Shown one piece after another: positions 25,533 through 33,159 of a DNA stretch of 64,000 bases. This DNA is from Candidatus Hydrogenedentes bacterium ADurb.Bin170 (GTDB taxonomy: Bacteria; Hydrogenedentota; Hydrogenedentia; Hydrogenedentales; CAITNO01): contig MWCY01000013.1 of assembly GCA_002070275.1 (NCBI GenBank), positions 1 to 64,000 of the forward strand, read 5' to 3'. Within the stretch, counting starts at the first letter, position 1. Every line of letters begins with the position of its first letter. The translations under genes and the position numbers were made by a program. The notes under the pieces are model-generated. The model had not been told where the DNA came from, did not search any database, and saw nothing but the letters and a program-made list of their open reading frames with translations.

Positions 25533-27359
25533 ATGTCATTGTATTTTATTGGGGCGACTCTTGGGAACGATCCCCATACAGAAGGGCTTTTCAAAGCACA
25601 GCGTATTGCGAACCTGGCATGCATTTCCGGGCATATAACGGCGCCAGCAGACACATTATCTCTTTTGCTGGGTGCTGTTCGGGAATATCGCCCCAGCCAT
25701 ATAGGACTGAGCTACCGGCTTTCACCTGATAAAGCAGAGGCTGTTTTTACCGAATGCATCCATACTCTTGAAGAAAACGGACTCCTCCGACGTGGTGACG
25801 GCACCTGGTGCCGTGTTGCCTTTGCCGCCCTTCCTGAAAGCATCGCCAGACTCCGTGCCCGCAGCAATCAGTTTCCGGTGCCCGTGGAATTCTTTTCGCA
25901 GGAATTGCCGCCTCTTGACAGAGCAGAGCAGGTGCTCGATTATTTTGAGGTTCGTGATTTCCAACGCGACAGAATTCTGGCTCTGTTGAAAGAAGAACTC
26001 TGCCCCCCTGGTATAGAAATGCTGGACCAGATGGCGAAAGAGGTGATTGCAGGCGATAAGTGGCGCTCTGAGCCGGGGCTGCAAAAACCGTCCGCCGAAG
26101 CAGTCAAGGACCTGATTCGACGATTTGAAGAATCAGAACTACCCTGTCTGCGAACCCATTTCGGGGTTCCCGAAGACTCTATTCAGCCGACGGTGGAGGG
26201 GATTGCTGCACTTGCCAATGCCGGTGCTGTAGACGAAATTTCTCTGGGCTCTTCCGATCTTTCGCAGCGTTATTTCGGTGAGCCTGAAGCTTTTAAAGGA
26301 AGAAAAAACGACGGTGGAGTGCCTTATAAAACTGTGGACGACCTCAAGGTACTTTATCAGGCGACCCGTCGTGGCAATTATCCGGGTATAAAGCCCTATG
26401 CTCATGTACGCAATCTCTGCGCTTTTGCCGATGATTGTTTGAAAGTCGGCATGCTGCAAGGCGCTCATCAGGCAGTGCCGCTTTTCTGGTTTAATGAATT
26501 GGACGGGCGTGGTCCGCTTACTCTGGATGAATCACTGGTGGAGCACCAGGAGACGGTGGCACATCTTGCCCGGCGGGGCATCCCCGTTGAGATGAATGAT
26601 CCTAATCATTGGGCATCCCGATGGGCACATGATACAGTGGTTGTTGCTGACTATGGATTGATCACCGCCGTGATGGAACAATGTGGTGTTGCCGATATGA
26701 TTTTTCAGTTTCAGTTGAACAAACCGGCGGAAACCGGTGATTATGCCGATCTTGCCAAAATGGGCGCTGCTTTGGAGCTGGTCGGCAGGCTGAAAGGGAA
26801 TGCCCGTGCCTGGCGTGAAACCAGAGCAGGGATTGAACACTTTTCTCCGGATCCGGCTGAAGCCAAATACCAGCTGGCTCGTACTACATTGCTGCAGATG
26901 ATATTGGAACCGCATATGATCCATCTGGTCAGCTATTGCGAGGCACGTCACGCCGCAACGGTACAGGATATTGTCGAAAGTGCACAAATCGTACGGCATG
27001 CCGCCAGACTCTTCAAAAAACACGCACCCGATTTAATGAAATACCGTAATCAGAATGAAGTAGTGGAAAGAAAGCACTACCTGCTGAAAGAAGCGGAATA
27101 TCTGCTTCATGCGATCGCCCGCCTTCATCCCCGGTATGAGCCCGGATCGCTTCAGAGTATCGCAAGCATGCTTGCTGACCCGTTCATACTGGAAGCAGCG
27201 GTAAAACATCGTTTTATGGCAGCACCCGGTCTGGTACATCCGGATTATCCTTATCCCCGTCTTGTAACACGCCCGTCCCGGCATGGTTTTTTTGATGTAT
27301 ATGAAGAAGAGGGCGTTCAAATACTGAAGGAAGCAGAACGACTGTCTCTTCAGCAATAA
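25533..27359 (+). CDS. Putative cobalamin-binding enzyme (N-terminal B12 domain plus TIM-barrel-like region)
   Basis: This 608-residue protein has no confident family match. Its N terminus reads as a Rossmann-type cobalamin-binding domain. GATLGNDPHTEG contains the DxHxxG motif (D13, H15, G18) whose His ligates cobalt in glutamate mutase and methylmalonyl-CoA mutase, and a later GLSYRLS sits where those enzymes have their SxL motif. The third (GG) motif is not obvious. Residues about 200-450 (THFGVPEDSIQP, DEISLGSSDLSQ, EMNDPNHWASRW) look like an alpha/beta barrel, reminiscent of the GlmE catalytic subunit but not clearly homologous. The start at 25533 (AGAAGG upstream) removes a TTG-initiated extension. 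It is followed 7 bp later by the ligase gene. Possible roles are carbon-skeleton mutase or methyltransferase. Confidence 0.6.
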   Translation: MSLYFIGATLGNDPHTEGLFKAQRIANLACISGHITAPADTLSLLLGAVREYRPSHIGLSYRLSPDKAEAVFTECIHTLEENGLLRRGDGTWCRVAFAALPESIARLRARSNQFPVPVEFFSQELPPLDRAEQVLDYFEVRDFQRDRILALLKEELCPPGIEMLDQMAKEVIAGDKWRSEPGLQKPSAEAVKDLIRRFEESELPCLRTHFGVPEDSIQPTVEGIAALANAGAVDEISLGSSDLSQRYFGEPEAFKGRKNDGGVPYKTVDDLKVLYQATRRGNYPGIKPYAHVRNLCAFADDCLKVGMLQGAHQAVPLFWFNELDGRGPLTLDESLVEHQETVAHLARRGIPVEMNDPNHWASRWAHDTVVVADYGLITAVMEQCGVADMIFQFQLNKPAETGDYADLAKMGAALELVGRLKGNARAWRETRAGIEHFSPDPAEAKYQLARTTLLQMILEPHMIHLVSYCEARHAATVQDIVESAQIVRHAARLFKKHAPDLMKYRNQNEVVERKHYLLKEAEYLLHAIARLHPRYEPGSLQSIASMLADPFILEAAVKHRFMAAPGLVHPDYPYPRLVTRPSRHGFFDVYEEEGVQILKEAERLSLQQ

Positions 27360-27366
27360 GGTCTGT

Positions 27367-28563
27367 ATGAAAAAAACACTTTTTATATTCGGAACCACTT
27401 ATAATCAGATTCCGCTTGTAGAAAAAGCGAAAGCATCAGGTTACATGACGGTCTGCCTCGGAACAGGCGGCGGCGTTTGTGAAAAATATGCCGACAAAGT
27501 ATATCCCATTGATTTTACAGACATAGAGGAAGTGCTGCGCCTGGCAAAAATATACCAGCCTGCAGGGATGGTCACTTGCGGCACCAGCACGGCAATCCAT
27601 GCCATTGCACAATGCAATCATCTGCTTAAATTCAGTGATAAAGTGCCTCCGCTTCAGGTAGTGGAAAATTGCGTATTTAAAAACAGATACCGCGATATCA
27701 TCGGCGAATCTATGGCGCCCGGTTTCTCTGCGTCTGATCCGGAGAAAGCAGTGGAAATGGTGCAGACACTGCGGCTGCCCGTCGTGGTTAAACCTGCCGA
27801 CGGCGGCGGTGGTAAAGGGATCAGCCTTCTGGAAAAAGTGTCGCTCCAACAGATGCAGGATGCTTTTCAGCATGCCCGCAGCTATTCAAAGATGAACACT
27901 GTTGTTGTCGAGGAATTCATAGACGGAACTGTTCTTGGTGTGGAGTCTTTCGTCCATGATGGAAAAATTTTTACTTTGGTAATGCCGGAAAAACTGATAG
28001 ATGAAGAGGTTATGAATTTGACGCGGGGCGTTGTATTTCCGGCAAATTTTTCCGCTGAAATAGCTGATCAGATCCGCCGTGTCAATGAAGCTGCTATCCG
28101 GGCTTTCGGCATAAATTGGGGGGCCGTGCATATTGACATGATTCTTGAGAGAAATGAAGTGCCTCGTATTATCGACGTGGGGCCCCGCCTTGCCGGAGGG
28201 CCTCTCATGGCCGAAATGGTACCCCGTTATTATAACTACGACTTTTATAAAGCTACCATTCAACTCTCTGTGGGAGAGCAGCCTTTGCCCGTTCCGGATC
28301 AGCATGACAATCAGTACTATGCGTCCTACAGTCTGGTGCCTGATAAAGATGGCATTCTTGAATCAGTTGAATATGAGGCAGAAGCCGTCGATGCTTGTCG
28401 GGTTTTCTTTTACAGACAACTGCTTGCCGACGGTTCTTCAGTAAAATCACCGAAAAGCGACGGTGACAGAGTGGTGCTGTTTGCATCTACCGGAGAAAAT
28501 TATCAACAGACGTTGTCGCATGTAATGTCTTTCGCTTCAGGAATTCGGATGAAAATCCGCTGA
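27367..28563 (+). CDS. ATP-grasp carboxylate-amine ligase
   Basis: This 398-residue cytoplasmic enzyme has the ATP-grasp fold: an N-terminal pre-ATP domain, then the nucleotide loop VVVKPADGGGGKGI (139-152) and VVEEFIDG. The metal-binding block HIDMILERNEVPRIIDVGPRLAGG follows. Such enzymes join a carboxylate, activated as acyl phosphate, to an amine, as in amino-acid ligases, PylC or PurK. The substrate cannot be read. The short gap to the upstream cobalamin-type gene and the following opine dehydrogenase gene suggest one pathway on amino acids. AAGG eight bases before the ATG serves as ribosome binding site. Confidence 0.85.
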   Translation: MKKTLFIFGTTYNQIPLVEKAKASGYMTVCLGTGGGVCEKYADKVYPIDFTDIEEVLRLAKIYQPAGMVTCGTSTAIHAIAQCNHLLKFSDKVPPLQVVENCVFKNRYRDIIGESMAPGFSASDPEKAVEMVQTLRLPVVVKPADGGGGKGISLLEKVSLQQMQDAFQHARSYSKMNTVVVEEFIDGTVLGVESFVHDGKIFTLVMPEKLIDEEVMNLTRGVVFPANFSAEIADQIRRVNEAAIRAFGINWGAVHIDMILERNEVPRIIDVGPRLAGGPLMAEMVPRYYNYDFYKATIQLSVGEQPLPVPDQHDNQYYASYSLVPDKDGILESVEYEAEAVDACRVFFYRQLLADGSSVKSPKSDGDRVVLFASTGENYQQTLSHVMSFASGIRMKIR

Positions 28564-28607
28564 CTTGTTTGGTTTGTCCTGCATCCGACAGCATTTGATG
28601 AAGAAAA

Positions 28608-29924
28608 ATGAATTGTAAACCAGGTATATACGGCGTAAGCACCCAGTCCGGGCGTGCTTTTTTCGCCGACTTTCTTTCAAAGGGTCTGCAGAGCTACGGC
28701 TATGCCCGTGCTACGGAACACGGCAGGGCGGCTGTTAGCTGTTTCAATGCCCGGGGCGGTATTTATCTCGAACGCCCTCCCAACAATATCGGTGAGGAGT
28801 CACGCTTTATTCCTCTTGGGATGAGCAGCGTCGGGCACAGCCTTGATGAATTGCTTACCCGATCAGATTTCATTTTTCTGTCTCACCCTTCCCAGCACCT
28901 GGAGGAGAGTGTCTCTCTGCTGAAAGAAGCAGGACTGATGCAGCGGCAGATACCGCTGGTTCTGACGCCGCCCAGAACACTGGCAGCCCCCTATCTTTGG
29001 CGGATTGTGGGTGAGAACTATCCGCTGATCTGTTTTTCCACTTCCCCTTACTCTGCCAAAGCGTTGGAGAACGGCGTTTACATCAAACGGAGAAAACGAA
29101 GCTGGATGGTGTCGCTCGAAGGCGAGGTGAGCGAAGAGCAGAGGGAACAGATTTCGGAGATCTTTCCGCAGGTTCTGTTCAACCGTGTCCCCGCGACAAC
29201 TTCGCTGGGCAATATAGGCGCCGTGTTTCATCCGGGCGGCTATCTTCTGAATTACGATGACATCGAGAAACGGCAACGGCAGGGCGAACCGTATTCTTTT
29301 TATATGGAAGGGATTGCTGCCCGACCGGAAGTAGGAGAATTGCTGGAGGAAATCGATCAGATCAGACTGCGTATCGCCTATAAGTTGAATATGCCTGTCT
29401 TTGGACTTTATGGCAATGACAGGGAAGAGGAATGGCAGGCTATGATGGCTCGCCTGCGTCTGGCGGAGTCACGCACAGAAAAAAGAGACATCCAGACTTT
29501 ACGAAAAATGCGCCATGAGTGCCTTTCCACTATCCACAATGCCATCGTATCAGCCCAGCACTGGTTGGATTACAGTTATGGTGTGGCTCGGATCCCCGGA
29601 GAATCACTCGCTAATGCTGTGAGCAGAACGCCGACCTATCAGAAGCGATCCGTACCTCAGCGACGCTATCTGGATGAAGATATTCCTACTGGTCTCGTTC
29701 CTCTGGAAGCCCTGGCAAAACGTTTTGACATAGATTGTACTGCCATCAGCCGTATTTTGGATTTATATGGTGAAAAAGAAGGCAAGGAGCCCCGTGCATC
29801 CGGACGTAACTTGCAGCCTTTTACGACGGAGTACCTGATCCGTTATTTAAAGGGTTGCCCGGACGAAGAAATGCCGGATGTGTCTATGCCGGACACAAAC
29901 AGCACTATAAGGTCTTATTTATGA
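28608..29924 (+). CDS. Opine/octopine dehydrogenase family protein
   Basis: Enzymes of this family use NAD(P)H to reductively condense an amino acid with a keto acid, or work in reverse. The 438-residue protein has an N-terminal dinucleotide-binding region whose loop (GIYGVSTQSG) departs from the usual GxGxxA. Next comes the family's catalytic region with LGNIGAVFHPGGYLLN (His208) and the helical C-terminal domain. The strongest signature is RRYLDEDIPTGLVPLEALAKRFDI, very close to the octopine dehydrogenase domain pattern. About 70 extra residues follow. The ATG overlaps no neighbour upstream (44-bp gap), and its stop overlaps the next gene as ATGA. It fits a role as the redox step acting after the ATP-grasp ligase or on its substrate. 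Confidence 0.8.
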   Translation: MNCKPGIYGVSTQSGRAFFADFLSKGLQSYGYARATEHGRAAVSCFNARGGIYLERPPNNIGEESRFIPLGMSSVGHSLDELLTRSDFIFLSHPSQHLEESVSLLKEAGLMQRQIPLVLTPPRTLAAPYLWRIVGENYPLICFSTSPYSAKALENGVYIKRRKRSWMVSLEGEVSEEQREQISEIFPQVLFNRVPATTSLGNIGAVFHPGGYLLNYDDIEKRQRQGEPYSFYMEGIAARPEVGELLEEIDQIRLRIAYKLNMPVFGLYGNDREEEWQAMMARLRLAESRTEKRDIQTLRKMRHECLSTIHNAIVSAQHWLDYSYGVARIPGESLANAVSRTPTYQKRSVPQRRYLDEDIPTGLVPLEALAKRFDIDCTAISRILDLYGEKEGKEPRASGRNLQPFTTEYLIRYLKGCPDEEMPDVSMPDTNSTIRSYL

Positions 29925-30862
29925 ATGCAGCGTCTACTCCTCTCTATTCAGTAGTTATTCCTGTCTATCGCTCTGAACCCACGCTAGGGCTGCTCTGCAG
30001 ACGTGTCTTTCAGGTTTTTGAACAGATGTCTTTGGCTGTGGAAATTATACTCATCGACGATTCTTCTCCGGATGCGTCCTGGCAGGTCATGCAGGAATTG
30101 CGTCACAAAGACAACAGGATCAAAATTATTCGCCTGGCACGAAACTTCGGACAGCATAATGCACTCATGTGCGGTTTTGCCCATGCTCAGGGCGAATTTA
30201 TTTTGACCATGGATGATGATTTGCAGCATCCGCCTGAAGAGATTCCTAAACTGATCGATGCCATGCAGAAAGACAGCAATTGCGATGTGGTGATCGGTTC
30301 TTATGTGGCGAAAAAACATTCTTTTATCCGCCGGCTGGGAACCCGTGCCATGCAAGGGTTCAATCGCCTTGCGCTGCACAGCGAGCCCAAACTGGAGCTG
30401 ACGAGTTTTCGGCTGATCCGCCGTTTTATTATTGATGAACTGGTGCGCCTGCAAATGGATAAGCCCAGGGTTGGTCGGCTGCTGGTTGATTTGTCCGCTC
30501 ATATTGTCAATGTACCTGTCGCTCACGAAGAGCGGCGCTACGGTCGCAGTGGTTATTCTTTTTTCAGGCTGGTGCGGGATTTTTTCAACAATATTGTCAG
30601 CACCTCTGCCGCCCCGTTAAAAGTGGTGAGCGTGCTGGGTTTTTTCAGCGCAGCCATGAGTTTTCTATTGGCTTTTTATTATTTGTACCGCTATTTTGCC
30701 ATCGGCATTTCTGTGCCCGGCTGGACTACGCTTATTATGGTCAATCTTTTCCATTTTGGCGTACTCCTTTTTTCCATGGGAGTTATCGGGGAGTATTTGA
30801 TCCGCATTCTTCGGGAAGAGCAGCAGCTGCCGCAGTATTTCATTCGGGATAAAGAGTTGTGA
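29921..30862 (+). CDS. Polyprenyl-phosphate glycosyltransferase (GT2, ArnC/GtrB-like)
   Basis: This 313-residue membrane enzyme would transfer a sugar from a nucleotide donor to undecaprenyl phosphate on the cytoplasmic face. It has the GT2 start YSVVIPVYRSEPTL, a donor-binding IDDSSPD, and the metal-binding DDD in TMDDDLQHPPEE. HEERRYGRSGYS follows, and two C-terminal transmembrane segments are typical of ArnC/GtrB/DPM1-like proteins. The start is the ATG at 29921 that overlaps the opine dehydrogenase stop. With the flippase-like, aminotransferase and GT-C genes downstream it forms a lipid-linked sugar module. Confidence 0.9.
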   Translation: MNAASTPLYSVVIPVYRSEPTLGLLCRRVFQVFEQMSLAVEIILIDDSSPDASWQVMQELRHKDNRIKIIRLARNFGQHNALMCGFAHAQGEFILTMDDDLQHPPEEIPKLIDAMQKDSNCDVVIGSYVAKKHSFIRRLGTRAMQGFNRLALHSEPKLELTSFRLIRRFIIDELVRLQMDKPRVGRLLVDLSAHIVNVPVAHEERRYGRSGYSFFRLVRDFFNNIVSTSAAPLKVVSVLGFFSAAMSFLLAFYYLYRYFAIGISVPGWTTLIMVNLFHFGVLLFSMGVIGEYLIRILREEQQLPQYFIRDKEL

Positions 30863-31875
30863 CGGCAGATCAGAGAAAGAAAATAGTATTCTGGCTTCGG
30901 CTGACTGCATTGCTGCTTTCTATTGCCGTGCTTCTTCGCATGGTGAAGGTGCAGTTGGTGCTGAGCCACATCCGGGATATTCCCTGGTATATCTTTACAG
31001 TTCTGGTTGTTATCGCAATTTTCCGGACCTGGCTCAACGGATTGCGCTGGCAGCTGCTGAATCCCGATGCGAGCCGGCAGCTGACCCGTTGGCAGTACTT
31101 CCGTTTTCTCATGATTGCCCACGCGTTTAATCTGATTATGCCCGGCGCTCTCGGAGGCGACTTTGTAAAGACAGCCATGACCTTGAAGACGGTAAAAAGC
31201 AACCGCGCCAGCAATTTAATTGCCATCGTTGCCGACCGCTATATAGGGCTTTTCTCTATCATCATGCTGGGGTTCATATCTCTCATCTTTGCAACCCGTA
31301 TCCCGGATCGGATGGTTTTTTACCGGTATTTTGCCGTTCTTATGGCTCTTTTTGCCGGACTGAGTCTGATTTCAACACAGCCGTGGCTTTTTGCACTGTT
31401 GGAAAAGATTTTCCTGCGACTGGGAAAAGTAGGATCAGCACTTAATTCGCTGCTGGATACCTGGCGTGGTGCATTGCTTTATTTTCGGAAAAACTATTTT
31501 CGGGTCCTTATGGCTTTTCTGCTGTGTCTCCCCATTCATGGTGTTGTTTTCATCACAAAATACACGGTGGCACGTTATCTCGGCATCTCTGTCTCTTTTT
31601 TTGATATATGCGTTGTGCAGGCGCTTGTATGGGTTATCACGGCTGTTCCCGTCACAATTTCCGGGGCAGGCGTCCGCGAACTTTCGGTTATTTACTTTCT
31701 CTCTTTTTACGGCATCGATGCGGAGTCTGCTGCGGCGCTTTCTGTATATAACTATATTGTTAATGTTATATTGGGATTTATTGGATTTCTGTTTCTTATT
31801 GACTCACGGGGTTTACGCCGGAAAAAGGCAGCAGAAGACACACAGACTAAGGAGCAGATACCAGATGTTTTCTGA
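30859..31875 (+). CDS. UPF0104/AglD-type polytopic membrane protein, possible lipid-sugar flippase
   Basis: This 338-residue integral membrane protein has about eight transmembrane segments and the signatures of the lysylphosphatidylglycerol-synthase transmembrane/UPF0104 family: NLIMPGALGGDFVKT and AVPVTISGAGVRELSVIYFL. Members often neighbour polyprenyl-phosphate glycosyltransferases and are suspected of moving lipid-linked sugars or lipids across the membrane; no such activity can be shown from sequence. It uses a GTG start overlapping the previous stop (GTGA), which indicates translational coupling. A hydrophilic, charged tail ends the protein. Confidence 0.8.
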   Translation: MTADQRKKIVFWLRLTALLLSIAVLLRMVKVQLVLSHIRDIPWYIFTVLVVIAIFRTWLNGLRWQLLNPDASRQLTRWQYFRFLMIAHAFNLIMPGALGGDFVKTAMTLKTVKSNRASNLIAIVADRYIGLFSIIMLGFISLIFATRIPDRMVFYRYFAVLMALFAGLSLISTQPWLFALLEKIFLRLGKVGSALNSLLDTWRGALLYFRKNYFRVLMAFLLCLPIHGVVFITKYTVARYLGISVSFFDICVVQALVWVITAVPVTISGAGVRELSVIYFLSFYGIDAESAAALSVYNYIVNVILGFIGFLFLIDSRGLRRKKAAEDTQTKEQIPDVF

Positions 31876-31958
31876 ACGGGTTGTGTCTGCCGTCTCCTTC
31901 AAATACGTTGACGCTGCTGTGCCCGATGATGCATGAGGGTGCCCCGCAGGAGATTATA

Positions 31959-33101
31959 ATGAGTTCATCTTCTTTGCCTATCCCTTTTAATCGTCCGGGA
32001 TATACAGGTCGTGAAATCGCTTATATGCAGGAGGCTATGCAAAGCGGACATCTGTCAGGGGATGGGGCATTTACTAAACGGTGCCATGCTTTTCTGGAAG
32101 AACGTTATGCGTGTAAAAAAGCGCTTCTTACCAGTTCCTGCACAGATGCGCTGGAAATGGCAGCGATTCTCTGCCGTATCGCTCCCGGCGATGAGGTGAT
32201 AGCCCCTTCTTTTTCTTTTGTTACCTCGGTTAATGCTTTTGTGCTTCACGGTGCCCGGCCTGTCTTTGCCGATATCCGCCCTGATACGCTCAATCTGGAT
32301 GAGACACAGGTGGAAGCGCTGATTACAAAAAAGACCCGTGCCATTGTTGCCGTGCACTATGCCGGAGTGGGCTGTGAAATGGATGCGCTTATGGATCTTG
32401 CCAGGCGCTATCAGCTTCCGCTGATTGAAGATAATGCGCACGGACTGGATGGAAAATACAGGGGACGGTATCTTGGTACTTTCGGAAGTCTTGCCACCCA
32501 GAGTTTTCACGAGACTAAGAACATTACTTCGGGAGAAGGGGGAGCGTTGCTGATCAATGACGCTTCTCTGGCTGAACGTGCGGAAATTATCCGCGAAAAG
32601 GGCACCGATCGCAGTCGTTTTTTCCGGGGGCAGGTGGACAAATACAGCTGGGTTGATGTGGGCTCCAGCTTTCTGCCTTCCGAGTTGACCGCCGCTTTCC
32701 TTTATGCACAACTGGAAGCGCTGGACAGTATTCAACGCAGGCGTAAAGCCCTCTGGTTACGCTATCATGATGGGCTTCGGGACTGGGCGGAGAAATCGGG
32801 AGTCGGGCTTCCCTGTGTGCCTGAACACTGCGAACAAACCTACCACATGTTTTATTTGCTCATGCCTTCGCTGGAAACCAGGCAGGCTTTTATTGCGCAT
32901 CTGAAAGAGCAGGGCATACAGGCTGTATTCCATTATCTGCCGCTTCATTTGTCGGTCATGGGCAAGGAGTTTGGCGGACAGGAAGGCGCCTGTCCTGTGA
33001 CCGAGGATGTCAGTGACCGATTGGTGCGCCTGCCGTTTTATTCAGATATGACTCCGGCGGAACAGGAACGCGTCATTAATGCCATTCTTCAATTTAATTG
33101 A
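31959..33101 (+). CDS. rffA: dTDP-4-amino-4,6-dideoxygalactose transaminase, RffA/WecE type
   Basis: This PLP-dependent sugar aminotransferase of the DegT/DnrJ/EryC1/StrS class is 380 residues long. The lysine that would bind PLP is K187 in SFHETKNITSGEGGALL, a motif specific to RffA. LTSSCTDALEMAA and IEDNAHGLDG give the cofactor pocket. RffA converts dTDP-4-keto-6-deoxyglucose, the RmlB product, to dTDP-4-amino-4,6-dideoxygalactose using glutamate. The rmlA-rmlB pair 17 kb upstream can supply the substrate. The start is the ATG at 31959 with GCAGGAG upstream. The gene is 83 bp downstream of the flippase-like gene. Confidence 0.92.
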   Translation: MSSSSLPIPFNRPGYTGREIAYMQEAMQSGHLSGDGAFTKRCHAFLEERYACKKALLTSSCTDALEMAAILCRIAPGDEVIAPSFSFVTSVNAFVLHGARPVFADIRPDTLNLDETQVEALITKKTRAIVAVHYAGVGCEMDALMDLARRYQLPLIEDNAHGLDGKYRGRYLGTFGSLATQSFHETKNITSGEGGALLINDASLAERAEIIREKGTDRSRFFRGQVDKYSWVDVGSSFLPSELTAAFLYAQLEALDSIQRRRKALWLRYHDGLRDWAEKSGVGLPCVPEHCEQTYHMFYLLMPSLETRQAFIAHLKEQGIQAVFHYLPLHLSVMGKEFGGQEGACPVTEDVSDRLVRLPFYSDMTPAEQERVINAILQFN

Positions 33102-33159
33102 TCTGCACCGTTGTAGCTGTTCCGATCCTGCCATCATTCCCTGATTTTGGAGATTAAAA

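Noticed and set aside
25533-29924. Pyrrolysine biosynthesis (pylBCD)
   Set aside because: The lead enzyme has no radical-SAM CxxxCxxC motif and the dehydrogenase is of the octopine family; only the logic is similar.
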